Shown: piece after piece, positions 15,884 through 23,636 of the stretch
How positions within the stretch are numbered: position 1 is the first letter of the stretch
Layout: each line of letters begins with the position of its first letter
Assembly (NCBI GenBank): GCA_934465295.1
Contig: CAKSKU010000013.1
Location: 8,366 to 72,365, forward strand
DNA: 64,000 nucleotides
Direction of reading: 5' to 3'
Source: an uncultured Oscillospiraceae bacterium
Lineage (GTDB): Bacteria > Bacillota > Clostridia > Oscillospirales > Ruminococcaceae
Program-made: the position numbers and the translations under genes
The notes under the pieces: model-generated
The model's database searches: none
What the model saw: the letters and a program-made list of their open reading frames with translations, nothing else
Told to the model about the DNA's origin: nothing

Positions 15884-16567
15884 ATGAATAATAGAAAGAA
15901 AACACTCATCATTTCATTCATCTGCGGAATGCTGGGCTGCCTGTGCTTCGGCTCGAGCGACTGGCTGATGATCTACGGCGATACAGCTCACAGCGGCAGC
16001 CTGTACTGGCTCACGGACGGAGCTGTAAATATCGCACCCCGGAGAAATTCGCTCGCAATGTTCCTTGCTTTCCCGGGAATAATTTTCTACGGCATAGGAC
16101 TTTTCGCCGCCGGAAAATTCATCACCGACAAAAAGAGCTCAGGCATTTATAAAACGCTCAATATCTATGGACTTACACCTTGGCTCTGCCTGCACCTTTT
16201 CTATGTAATGATAATTTATCTCTATTCATGGATGATGAACAACGGCTATGCCGATGCCGCACTTCCGTCCTGCGAAGCTCTCTTTTCGCATCTTTCGTGG
16301 ATAGTCATGCTCAGCGAAGTATTTATGCTGCCGCCGTTCATTTACTGGTTCATTCTCCAGATAAAAGGAAAAACGGAGTTCCCAAAGGCAATGGCGTTCA
16401 CAAATGTGCTTGTCATTTACGGCGTTCTTTATGCAATAAAAAGCATTATGCCCGACAGCCCGTTCCGCATCGGCTTCACGAACGGACTTATGAGCGAAAG
16501 TATGATAATATGGTTTGCGATACTGCTTGTGTTCAGCATCAAAAATGGTGATAAAACGAACGCATAA
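15884..16567 (+). CDS. Integral membrane protein of unknown function
   Basis: 227 residues from the ATG at 15884, after GGAGGG. About six hydrophobic segments, the first beginning TLIISFICGMLGCLCFG, followed by the conserved-looking SSDWLMIYGD and later WMMNNGYADAALPSCEALFS. Similar multi-span proteins occur in ruminococci; the pattern may correspond to a DUF family (possibly DUF6796), but I cannot confirm that. It is divergent from tetR with its own consensus promoter and operator. No catalytic motif is visible. Confidence 0.7.
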   Translation: MNNRKKTLIISFICGMLGCLCFGSSDWLMIYGDTAHSGSLYWLTDGAVNIAPRRNSLAMFLAFPGIIFYGIGLFAAGKFITDKKSSGIYKTLNIYGLTPWLCLHLFYVMIIYLYSWMMNNGYADAALPSCEALFSHLSWIVMLSEVFMLPPFIYWFILQIKGKTEFPKAMAFTNVLVIYGVLYAIKSIMPDSPFRIGFTNGLMSESMIIWFAILLVFSIKNGDKTNA

Positions 16568-16583
16568 AATAATACCGATAACC

Positions 16584-16636
16584 TCGGACAGAATAAGTTC
16601 TGCGTCAGGCACCCCTGACCGAACTTGTTCTGTCCG
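16584..16636. repeat. 53-bp near-perfect palindrome
   Basis: TCGGACAGAA-T-AAGTTC on the left and GAACTTG-TTCTGTCCGA on the right continue into inner arms GTCAGG and CCTGAC with a 4-base loop. There is no T-run on either side, so it is a palindromic element rather than a standard terminator. It lies exactly where the LysR pseudogene loses homology, so it may mark an insertion or deletion junction. Confidence 0.7.
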
Positions 16637-17020
16637 ATATTCAGCGTATTTCGCTCGCCACTCGCAATTTTTGAAGCTTCCGAACACATTCTCTCATAAT
16701 CGGCGGTCAGAACAAGGCTTTTTCGGTAAAAATATTCGCCTGCGGGAGTAATATTAATTTTTAATCAAAGTGTAGACAAAAAATCGGCGCAAAAGCCATA
16801 TATTCGAGCTTTTGCTTGATTTTTTGTACACTTTCAGTTTAAAAATTAATATAAGGCTGAACGTGCGGTTCTTTCGTTCGAGAAGCGGAAAGCCAAGCTC
16901 ACGTTCAAGAGCCTGAATTTGCTGTGAGATCGCAGACTGGGATATGAAATTTTCCTCCACCGCTTCGGAAAAGCTGTTAAGTCGGACGACCGACTGGAAA
17001 TATTTAAGCTGTCTGAACAT
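16637..17020 (-). pseudogene. LysR-family regulator remnant, broken by a MITE and truncated by a palindrome
   Basis: A start ATG at 17020 with AAAGGAG opens a clear LysR helix-turn-helix (LKYFQSVVRLNSFSEAVEEN, ISQSAISQQIQALERELG). After RTFSL the frame enters the 100-bp element at 16752-16851. Beyond it, removing the element and one TTA copy, the reading continues TPAGEYFYRKSLVLTADYE and then ASGERNTLNIG, exact LysR order. It ends at the palindrome at 16636. The ligand domain is missing, so the gene cannot be functional; an 88-residue N-terminal peptide ending inside the element is all that can be made. Confidence 0.85.
16752..16851. mobile_element. MITE family A, copy 1 (inside the LysR gene)
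   Basis: 100 bp. Terminal inverted repeats begin TATTAATTTTTAA and continue imperfectly through AAAGTGTA and ACAAAAAATC to a central stem GCAAAAGC/GCTTTTGC. A TTA triplet (TAA on the plus strand) flanks both ends and only one copy is needed to restore the LysR frame, so it is the likely target duplication. Near-identical copies lie at 43889 and 55708. No transposase is encoded. Confidence 0.85.
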
Positions 17021-17133
17021 CGTGGTATGCTCCTTTTATTATTCTGTGATAATTTTAGCATAACGAGCCTTAAAAATCAAGCTTCCGCCGCAAAAGTCAC
17101 CTCGGAGTAACTATGTCACCGAAAAGTGCGTAC

Positions 17134-17162
17134 TTTACATTCGACAAAATCCGTGGTATTAT
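17134..17162 (+). promoter_or_regulatory. Promoter of the macrodomain-sirtuin operon
   Basis: TTTACA (17134-17139), 17-base spacer, TATTAT (17157-17162), about 28 bases before the GTG start. Confidence 0.65.
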
Positions 17163-17189
17163 GATATTATAGCGAAAGGGTGATCTTCA

Positions 17190-17957
17190 GTGACGCACAG
17201 CGAGCAGCTTTTGTACCTTATAAAATATCTTCTTGCGGAGGACAGCCGTTACAAAAATATAAGCATACCCGAGGACGAAAAAGCCCGTTTTGACCTTTTC
17301 CGAAGCCTTGTGAATGTCCGTCCGCCGAAGCCTGCGGAGAAGGATTTTCTGCAGGTGCAGGATGAATTTCTGCGTGAGGAAATTTCGGCTAAGGGCATTA
17401 CCGACATCGACGGACTTAAGCCGATCAGCGGAAATATCTATCTTTGGAAGGGCGATATCACAACGCTGAAATGCGGGGCGATAGTCAATGCTGCAAACTC
17501 GGCAATGCTCGGCTGCTTTCAGCCCTGTCACTCCTGCATAGACAATGCGATACACACATTTTCGGGCGTACAGCTTAGGCTTGAATGTGCGGAAATAATG
17601 CGCAGACAGGGCTGTGACGAACCGACGGGGCAGGCAAAGCTGACCGATGCCTACAATTTGCCATGCGGAAAGATCATACACACGGTCGGACCTATCGTGC
17701 AGGGCAGGCTGACGGGCGAACACCGCAGACTGCTTGAAAGCTGCTACCGCTCCTGCCTTGAGCTTGCGTTGGAGAACCACATCAGCAGCATTGCGTTCTG
17801 CTGTATCTCAACGGGAGTTTTCGGCTTTCCTCAAAAGGAAGCGGCAGAGATAGCTGTTGATACGGTCATCGGATATTCTGATAAAATAAAGGTGGCATTT
17901 AATGTTTATAAAGAAAGTGACAGCGAAATTTATGGGAAATTACTCGGAAAAACTTGA
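17190..17957 (+). CDS. Zinc-type macrodomain protein (ADP-ribosyl hydrolase, Zn-Macro class)
   Basis: 255 residues from a GTG at 17190, eight bases after AAAGGG. A helical N-terminal segment of about 85 residues precedes the macrodomain, which shows ADP-ribose-binding blocks GDITTLKCGAIVNAANSAM, HTVGP and STGVFGFPQ. The segment GCFQPCHSCID supplies the cysteines and histidine that bind zinc in Zn-Macro proteins. These remove ADP-ribose from proteins and are encoded with SirTM sirtuins. The sirtuin gene here starts within the 3' end of this one, so the two are translationally coupled. Confidence 0.9.
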   Translation: MTHSEQLLYLIKYLLAEDSRYKNISIPEDEKARFDLFRSLVNVRPPKPAEKDFLQVQDEFLREEISAKGITDIDGLKPISGNIYLWKGDITTLKCGAIVNAANSAMLGCFQPCHSCIDNAIHTFSGVQLRLECAEIMRRQGCDEPTGQAKLTDAYNLPCGKIIHTVGPIVQGRLTGEHRRLLESCYRSCLELALENHISSIAFCCISTGVFGFPQKEAAEIAVDTVIGYSDKIKVAFNVYKESDSEIYGKLLGKT

Positions 17958-18768
17958 AATACTCAAAAGAGAGCTTGACAGCGCCGACTGCATCCTGATA
18001 GGCGCAGGAGCAGGACTTTCCACAGCCGCAGGCTTTACCTATTCGGGCGAGCGCTTTGAAAAAAACTTCGCCGATTTTATTGAAAAATATGATTTTAAGA
18101 ATATGTATTCGGGTGGATTTTATCATTTTAAAACTCCCGAGGAATATTGGGCATACTGGTCGAGATATATTTACATCAACCGCTATTCGGACTGCGATAA
18201 CGGAACGTATAAAAAGCTGTTGGAGCTTGTTTCGGGCAAGGACTATTTTGTGCTGACCACGAACGTCGACCACCAATTTCAAAAGACAGGCTTTGATAAA
18301 AAGCGGCTTTTCTGCACGCAGGGCGATTATGGACTTTTTCAATGCACGAAGCCTTGCTGTGACAAGACATTCGATAACGAAGAGATCATTCGCCGAATGT
18401 ATACCGAGCAGAAGGATATGCGAATCCCGTCCGAGCTTGTTCCGCACTGCCCCGAGTGCGGCAGACCGCTGACAATGAACCTGCGATGTGACAGCAGCTT
18501 TACAGAGGATAACGCCTGGCACGAAGCCTCCGACCGCTATTACGAATTTGTCCGCCGCCATAAAAATATGCACACGCTTTTTCTGGAGCTTGGGGTCGGC
18601 TTCAATACGCCGACTATCATAAAATACCCATTCTGGATAATGACGGTCGAAAACCCTGACTCATTCTATGCCTGCGTAAATTCGGGCGAAGCATTCTGCC
18701 CCGATGAAATAATTGACCGCTCGGTCTGCATCAACGCCGATATTTCGGAAGTCCTGCGCTCGATTTAA
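17902..18768 (+). CDS. Class M sirtuin (SirTM), protein ADP-ribosyltransferase
   Basis: 288 residues from the ATG at 17902 (GGTGG upstream); an ATG at 17932 is an alternative but has a poorer site. The Rossmann motif GAGAGLSTAAGF is near residue 35 and TTNVDHQF provides the NAD-site Asn and Asp. Where deacetylase sirtuins have the catalytic His (HG motif) this protein has CTQGDYG, i.e. Gln, the SirTM hallmark. Zinc ligands are C-x3-CC and C-x2-C later on. Known SirTM enzymes modify a lipoylated GcvH-like carrier encoded beside them, but no gcvH-L or lplA2 gene is present here. The overlap with the macrodomain gene is 56 bases. Confidence 0.9.
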   Translation: MFIKKVTAKFMGNYSEKLEILKRELDSADCILIGAGAGLSTAAGFTYSGERFEKNFADFIEKYDFKNMYSGGFYHFKTPEEYWAYWSRYIYINRYSDCDNGTYKKLLELVSGKDYFVLTTNVDHQFQKTGFDKKRLFCTQGDYGLFQCTKPCCDKTFDNEEIIRRMYTEQKDMRIPSELVPHCPECGRPLTMNLRCDSSFTEDNAWHEASDRYYEFVRRHKNMHTLFLELGVGFNTPTIIKYPFWIMTVENPDSFYACVNSGEAFCPDEIIDRSVCINADISEVLRSI

Positions 18769-18773
18769 ACCAA

Positions 18774-18816
18774 ACCGCACAAAGCTTTTTATTCGGCTTT
18801 GTGCGGTCAATTTTTT
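18774..18816. terminator. Bidirectional terminator
   Basis: ACCGCACAAAGC and GCTTTGTGCGGT (12 bp, perfect) followed by CAATTTTTT on the plus strand; on the minus strand it follows the MATE stop codon. It ends both converging units. Confidence 0.85.
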
Positions 18817-20206
18817 ATTGGCTTATGCTTTCCTCTTTTTGCTTCCGGGCAAACTTCTTTGCAGGTCGGCAGCATATAAGCGCTATGAATATGAGCACGG
18901 CTGTCGTAGCAAGGCTAATCGGGTAGGCGGTCATTATCGTGTTGAAGGTCGGTTCTTTGGGAAAGATCATCTTTATCCATGCAATTCTTACACCGCAGAC
19001 GCCTATCGTTGTCAGTATCGCAGGGACGAGCGAGATGCCGAAGCCTCGCAGATATCCCGACATGACCTCATAAAGCATACTGAATGTGTAAGCGGTGAAG
19101 ATCATTTTCAGACGGACAAAGCCAAGCTCGATGACCTGTGGGTCGTTGTTGAAAACGGCGAGCATATATTTTCCCGAAAGGAGTACAAGAGCTATTGCCG
19201 CTGCCGTCGCTATCGCATCTTCGACAATGCAGATAGCAAGTGTTTTTTTGCAGCGGTCTATCTGCTTTGCACCGTAGTTCTGTCCGACGAATGTTGTGCA
19301 AGCCTGACTGAACGAATTCAGCACATAATATGCGAAGCACTCGATATTGAAAGCCGCACTCGAAGCCGCCATAACTATCTTGCCGAGGCTGTTTATAGCC
19401 GCCTGGATAATGATGTTCGAGAGCGCAAAAACCGCTCCCTGAATACCCGCAGGCAGACCTATCCTCAATATCCTGCCGAGCGTTTTTAAGTCAATGCGTA
19501 TCTTTTTCGGTTCAAGCTTAACATAGCTTTCCGATATGATAAGCTTTCGGAAAAGCAGCACCGAGCTTACCGCATTGGAGATAACAGTCGCTATCGCAAC
19601 GCCGTTTACGGTCATTTTCAGCACCGCCACAAAGAAAAGATTGAGCAGGACATTGAGTACGCCCGAAGCCGTGAGTGCGATAAGCGGAGTTTTCGTATCG
19701 CCGATGCTTCGGAATATCGCCGCTTCAAAATTATACAGCAGTATCACGGGCATTCCGAAAAGATATATCCGCAGATAAAGCAGAGCCAGCGGAAAAACAT
19801 CATCGGGAACGTTCAGCGACCGAAGCAGCATTCCCGAAAAAAGCTCACCAAGAACTGCGATGAAAATTCCCCCGAGAACAGCCACTGCGACCGAGGTATG
19901 TACAGCCTTGTGGACGGCTTCCCTGTCGCTCCGTCCTATCGCATTGGCAATGACAACGTTCGCACCGAGGGCGATGCCGACGAAAAGGTTGACTATAAGA
20001 CCTATCACGGGGCTGTTCGCTCCGACCGCTGCGACCGCCGCAGTGCTTTCATCTCCCGTAAAATTTCCGACGACCGCAACATCGGAGGCGTTGAAAAGCT
20101 GCTCCAGTACCGCCGTCGCCGCAACGGGCAGCGCAAACATCGGCAGTCCTTTCCGGAGAGAGCCGTTCAGCATATCGATCTGACGGCGCTTGACTTCTTT
20201 TTCCAT
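18815..20206 (-). CDS. MATE-family multidrug efflux transporter
   Basis: 463 residues, about 12 membrane helices. The N-terminal block LPVAATAVLEQLFNASDVAV and the repeat-half motif LSNIIIQAAINSLG fit the NorM/DinF-type MATE family, which exports cationic compounds using Na+ or H+. AAAAAGGAA precedes the ATG. It is divergently transcribed from a LysR gene, with a 142-base shared region holding the LysR promoter and operator. Substrate unknown; the LysR protein probably controls it. Confidence 0.9.
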   Translation of the reverse strand: MEKEVKRRQIDMLNGSLRKGLPMFALPVAATAVLEQLFNASDVAVVGNFTGDESTAAVAAVGANSPVIGLIVNLFVGIALGANVVIANAIGRSDREAVHKAVHTSVAVAVLGGIFIAVLGELFSGMLLRSLNVPDDVFPLALLYLRIYLFGMPVILLYNFEAAIFRSIGDTKTPLIALTASGVLNVLLNLFFVAVLKMTVNGVAIATVISNAVSSVLLFRKLIISESYVKLEPKKIRIDLKTLGRILRIGLPAGIQGAVFALSNIIIQAAINSLGKIVMAASSAAFNIECFAYYVLNSFSQACTTFVGQNYGAKQIDRCKKTLAICIVEDAIATAAAIALVLLSGKYMLAVFNNDPQVIELGFVRLKMIFTAYTFSMLYEVMSGYLRGFGISLVPAILTTIGVCGVRIAWIKMIFPKEPTFNTIMTAYPISLATTAVLIFIALICCRPAKKFARKQKEESISQ

Positions 20207-20291
20207 TCACATCATTCCTTTTTTCATTTTTCCTTATTCAAGTTATATTATATCACTTGATCTTATAATAGCAAATACTTATTAAGAATGG

Positions 20292-20330
20292 CTTATCATA
20301 GTTGACAGGAATGATAAGAATGGGTATAAT
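20292..20330 (+). promoter_or_regulatory. lysR promoter with LysR-type operator
   Basis: TTGACA (20302-20307), 17-base spacer, TATAAT (20325-20330). CTTATCAT (20292-20299) and ATGATAAG (20311-20318) form an interrupted palindrome with an 11-base centre spanning the -35, as expected for a LysR box controlling its own gene and the divergent MATE gene. A further half site CTTATTAAG lies upstream. Confidence 0.8.
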
Positions 20331-20348
20331 ATAACCGAGGTGAGAGCA

Positions 20349-21230
20349 ATGGATATAAGGCTGCTCCGATATTTTTTAGCGGTCGCAAGAGAAAAAAACA
20401 TTACAAAAGCTGCGGAAAGCCTTCATATTTCCCAGCCGTCTTTATCCAAGCAGATAATGGAGCTTGAACAGGAGATCGGAAAAAAGCTGCTCATCAGAGG
20501 GAAAAGGCAGATCACGCTGACCGAGGACGGCATTCTGCTGCGGAAACGTGCGGACGAGATAGTAAGGCTGCTCGAAAAAACAGAGCGTGACCTTTCGGCA
20601 AACGTTCCCACCCTGAGCGGAGAGGTGACGATAGGCGGAACTCCCACAAAAACCGTGCTGACTGCAGCCGCAGAGCTTCGTGCGGATAACCCCGATGTGC
20701 GTTTTCAGTTTTACAGCAGCGACGCTATTGACGTCATGGAAAAGCTTGAACACGGAAGCCTTGATTTTTCTATCCACCTTGAACCTATCGATACCGTAAA
20801 ATATGAGTATATCCCCCTGCACGATCCCTCGCACTGGGGACTGCTTATGATGAAGGACTGTAAGCTTGCCAAAAAGGATCGCATAGAAAGAGCGGATATC
20901 CTGTCCGTTCCGCTGATATTCCACCGCCGTGCAGGCTTGCAAAGGCTCATTTCGCACTGGGCGGAGACCGAGATCGAGAATTTCAACGTTGCCGCCACAT
21001 ATAACATCGTGAACGGTTCGCCTACCCGATTTGTAAAAAGCGGACTGGGCTGCTTCCTTTCGACCGAGGATCAGCTTCCCGAGCAGCTTGATGAAAGCGT
21101 ATGCTTCCGTCCGCTTGAACCGCCGCTGGAGATCAATTATGCGTTGATATGGAAGCGTTATGCGGCACTTTCAAAAGCTGCGGCAGCTTATATTGAAAAA
21201 GTAAGGCGTATTATTGCCGATAATGATTGA
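20349..21230 (+). CDS. LysR-family transcriptional regulator
   Basis: 293 residues from the ATG at 20349 (GAGGTGAG upstream). N-terminal winged helix: LRYFLAVAREKNITKAAESL, then ISQPSLSKQIMELEQEIGKK; the effector domain follows, with FYSSDAIDVMEKLEHGSLDF typical of LysR effector lobes. Divergent from the MATE pump and probably its regulator. A terminator follows at 21240. Confidence 0.93.
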   Translation: MDIRLLRYFLAVAREKNITKAAESLHISQPSLSKQIMELEQEIGKKLLIRGKRQITLTEDGILLRKRADEIVRLLEKTERDLSANVPTLSGEVTIGGTPTKTVLTAAAELRADNPDVRFQFYSSDAIDVMEKLEHGSLDFSIHLEPIDTVKYEYIPLHDPSHWGLLMMKDCKLAKKDRIERADILSVPLIFHRRAGLQRLISHWAETEIENFNVAATYNIVNGSPTRFVKSGLGCFLSTEDQLPEQLDESVCFRPLEPPLEINYALIWKRYAALSKAAAAYIEKVRRIIADND

Positions 21231-21239
21231 CCTATGAAA

Positions 21240-21274
21240 ATGCCCGATATGATCTTTTGCTTCATATCGGGCAT
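21240..21274 (+). terminator. Terminator-like hairpin after lysR
   Basis: ATGCCCGATATGA pairs perfectly (13 bp) with TCATATCGGGCAT around a T-rich loop; the T-run after it is weak (TTCGTCTTT). Confidence 0.7.
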
Positions 21275-21318
21275 TTCGTCTTTATACAAACTTTTTTTAC
21301 ACTTATTTGAAAAAATCC

Positions 21319-21349
21319 TTGACACTACGATCATTGTAGGGTTTATAAT
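21319..21349 (+). promoter_or_regulatory. MerR-type promoter without its gene
   Basis: TTGACA (21319-21324), an unusually long 19-base spacer and TATAAT (21344-21349), with the dyad CTACGATCATTGTAG filling the spacer. This is the form of promoters activated by DNA twisting by MerR-family regulators. No merR gene follows: transcription would run antisense into the LysR fragment at 21366-21644. It is best explained as a relic. Confidence 0.7.
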
Positions 21350-21365
21350 TGTCTTATTCAATGAT

Positions 21366-21644
21366 TTAGGGGAAGTTTTTAATGTGAAACCTGCCCGTGT
21401 CAAGCCCGTTCAGCAGGTCGGGTCCGTTCGCAGGCTCGGTCTGCACGGTCATCGCAGGATAGAACTGCGCCAGCAGGGGCGAAATTTTCCACACGGGAGC
21501 AGGAGCGCATATCCCGAATGATATTGTTCGGCGGCTTCGGTCGAGTGCCTGCACCTGCTTTGCGATGTTGTCAATTTCGGATAAGACTTTTACGGAAAGT
21601 TCGGCGGCGAGCTGGCGGAGCTGATATATCTCGGGCATAAGCAC
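21366..21644 (-). pseudogene. LysR regulator fragment (linker and start of effector domain)
   Basis: 92 residues. After a helical linker (LRQLAAELSVKVLSEIDN) comes RRTISFGICAPAPVWKISPL and QFYPAMTV, the opening of a LysR effector domain. The DNA-binding part is absent and the frame ends soon after (GLDTGRFHIKNFP). AAGGAG precedes the ATG, so a peptide could be made, but not a regulator. It may derive from the same kind of gene as the broken LysR at 17020. Confidence 0.6.
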
Positions 21645-21700
21645 ATCTCCTTAGTATAAATAAGTATAAATAATTTTTATAGCAGTATCAACAAACAGCA

Positions 21701-21730
21701 TTGTACAAAGCTGATATTATAAGGTATAAT
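21701..21730 (+). promoter_or_regulatory. Possible promoter of the flavodoxin-like chimera
   Basis: TTGTAC (21701-21706), 18-base spacer, TATAAT (21725-21730). The 70 bases to the start codon are AT-rich with no clear secondary structure. Confidence 0.5.
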
Positions 21731-21801
21731 ATAGTCAAGGTCGGGAAACACTATAAACATTATAGCATATCTCGGCAAAGAAATCAATGTGAGATGATAA
21801 G

Positions 21802-22434
21802 ATGGTATTTTATTTTACCGCAACGGGCAACAGCCTTTATGCCGCACGTCAGCTTGACTGCGAATGTTACAGTATTCCGCAGGAAATGCACGGCGAAATG
21901 CTGTACAAAACCGAGACGATCGGCATAGTCTGCCCCGTCTGCGGTCACGAAATGCCGCAGCTTGTCAAGGACTTCATCGCACAGACAAGTTTTGTAACGG
22001 ACTATCTTTATCTTATCCTCACTTACGGAAACCGTCACGGCGGAGCATCGGAGCTTGCGGAGAGATTTGCACAGTCGGTCGGGAAGCATTTTCGGTACAT
22101 AAACGTTCTGCTTATGCCCGATAAGTTCGCAAAGTCGGGATATCACGCAGAAAAAAGCGCATTTGTAAATGCCCCCGTGATAACAGAGTTCCCCGTCGCA
22201 CTCGAATGTGAGCTTGCGGAAATAGTAGATACCGAAAATCTCTATGCCGTCATCGGAAAGATAGTGAACGTGAGCGCAGATGAAAAAGTGCTCTCGGAAA
22301 ACGGCAAGATCGACCCGATGAAACTCAACGCACTCATCTTCGACCAGTTCCAATCGGGATATTACGTTGCCGCAGAAAAAGTCGGTCAGGCTTGGAACGC
22401 AGGCAAGGAAATGATGAAAAACGCACAGGAATAA
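21802..22434 (+). CDS. Chimeric protein: EFR1-type flavodoxin N-terminus joined to a flavin reductase C-terminus
   Basis: 210 residues. Residues 1 to about 110 match the flavodoxin half of EFR1 ferredoxin-flavodoxins: FYFTATGNSLYAARQLD, then YLILTYGNRHGGASELAERF and INVLLMPD. From about 111 on it becomes the C-terminal half of a flavoredoxin-type flavin reductase: DKFAKSGYHAEKSAF, ITEFPVALECEL, GKIVNVSADEKVL and NALIFDQFQSGYYV. Neither domain is complete. The change coincides with a shared Pro-Asp, so a deletion probably fused two neighbouring genes in frame. The ribosome site is weak (GAGATGATAAG). It may be a pseudogene although the frame is open. Confidence 0.7.
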   Translation: MVFYFTATGNSLYAARQLDCECYSIPQEMHGEMLYKTETIGIVCPVCGHEMPQLVKDFIAQTSFVTDYLYLILTYGNRHGGASELAERFAQSVGKHFRYINVLLMPDKFAKSGYHAEKSAFVNAPVITEFPVALECELAEIVDTENLYAVIGKIVNVSADEKVLSENGKIDPMKLNALIFDQFQSGYYVAAEKVGQAWNAGKEMMKNAQE

Positions 22435-22913
22435 TTTCAAATAAAGGCTCGGTACGCATAAAAACTAAAGTTTACGTCCACGCTTTTCAAAGGGTGGCAG
22501 GGGGTCAAGGGGGACAGCGTCCCCTTGTCGCTTCCGCAGAAGCGAAACTCCCTAAACTAACAGCTAATGCATTGCTGCAACAGCGAAATCAGTAACAAAT
22601 AAAAAAGGCGCAATTCACACGAAAAAAGGTAAAACGAACTATGAGAAATCAGTTTCGTAAAACCAATAATGTGAATTGCGCCAATTCTTTTTTCCTCAAA
22701 GAAACTGTCCTTGCAGATAATATATGCGAACAAAGTGAACATATATTATCTGCAACGCAATATGAACAGCTACGTGAAATGAACGGTAAAGCACCGATCA
22801 AAAGTAGTGCCGTCATAAAATACGCAGAACGAAAGAGATAAGCATTTTATACTGACATAGCTTGAACGATATTGGGATATTACTGTGACATCAACAATCA
22901 CATCATAACTGCA
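22435..22913. other. Non-coding interval with GC-rich element and inverted repeat
   Basis: A 479-base gap. At about 22470-22560 lies a GC-rich stretch with the hairpin AGGGGGACAGCGTCCCCTTG and a second one, CGCTTCCGCAGAAGCG; it looks like a dispersed non-coding element, though no second copy is in this window. The 22607-22682 inverted repeat follows. From 22684 to 22913 I see no gene or clear signal; no strong terminator for the urease operon is visible. Confidence 0.5.
22607..22682. repeat. 76-bp inverted-repeat element
   Basis: GGCGCAATTCACA (22607-22619) and TGTGAATTGCGCC (22670-22682) are perfect 13-base arms; inner arms around ACGAAC and GTTTCGT pair partly. An A-run lies on the left and a T-run on the right, so it could serve as a terminator in either direction or be a small palindromic element. 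Confidence 0.6.
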
Positions 22914-23636
22914 CTACCGCAAAACAACTTCCCCAAAGAACTGCCAAATCTCGTCAGCGCTGTCAGCCGCCGCACGGATACATACACCCTTTGCGGCATC
23001 GGTCGAGGCAAACTCTATCCTCTCACATTCGGGCATGCTCGGCTCTTTGCCGTAAATATACATCATTCCAACGTGCGAACGATTTTCAAAGAAACCCGTC
23101 CCCGAAAGTGATGTTTCGCTCGGGATAAGCTTCTGATTATCGAGAAAGCAAAGCTTCCCATCAACATATACAGCCGTCCTTGAACGGTAGCTTGTGAACT
23201 CAAAGCGTTCTTTCATTGCAGTTCTTCCGCAGGATAGAATGTCCGTCATCGCAAAGCTGCTGTCCTCCTGCAAATGCACCTCGGTACGAGTGTCGAAAAT
23301 ACTTCCACCAAACGGTATCACGGGACAGGGCATATAAATAAGGCTTCCGCCGCTTTCAACGGTGATCTTTACACGCTGCGATGCGCCAACGCTTTCTGCC
23401 TTGAATAGCTTCGTGTAGGACTGCGCCGTGAATTTAAGGCTTGCACCTGACTTGACGGTAAGCTCGATATCATAATGATCGCCCTCAAGAATACCTGCGC
23501 TTGCCGCCATCATCATGACCTCGGTATGGTCATCACGGTAAAAGGGGTTCGCTATCTTCAGCGGCGAGGTGAATTCCGTGTCGGCAATGACCGTCCGACC
23601 GTTTCTGTTCTCGGCGGTAAGCTTTAAGATACTCAT
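22914..23636 (-). CDS. ureD: Urease accessory protein UreD (UreH)
   Basis: 240 residues. Family blocks are PFYRDDHTEVMMMAASAGIL, GDHYDIELTVKSGA, FTAQSYTKLFKAE, VIPFGGSIF and ILSCGRTAMKERF, all typical of UreD, which binds apo-urease and, with UreF and UreG, guides nickel into the active site. It is the last gene of the urease run; its ATG overlaps the ureG stop by four bases. Confidence 0.93.
   Translation of the reverse strand: MSILKLTAENRNGRTVIADTEFTSPLKIANPFYRDDHTEVMMMAASAGILEGDHYDIELTVKSGASLKFTAQSYTKLFKAESVGASQRVKITVESGGSLIYMPCPVIPFGGSIFDTRTEVHLQEDSSFAMTDILSCGRTAMKERFEFTSYRSRTAVYVDGKLCFLDNQKLIPSETSLSGTGFFENRSHVGMMYIYGKEPSMPECERIEFASTDAAKGVCIRAAADSADEIWQFFGEVVLR

Noticed and set aside
16584..16636. 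Rho-independent terminator for the membrane-protein gene at 15884
   Set aside because: The stem is long and perfect but no T-run follows on either strand, so it is listed as a palindromic element instead.
22470..22560. Structured non-coding RNA or riboswitch in the GC-rich stretch
   Set aside because: The paired segments are simple hairpins and no conserved riboswitch motif is visible; it looks more like a dispersed element.
22641..22841. 66-residue plus-strand frame overlapping the 76-bp inverted repeat
   Set aside because: It begins inside the inverted repeat, lacks a ribosome site and resembles no family; a real small protein cannot be excluded but is not supported.
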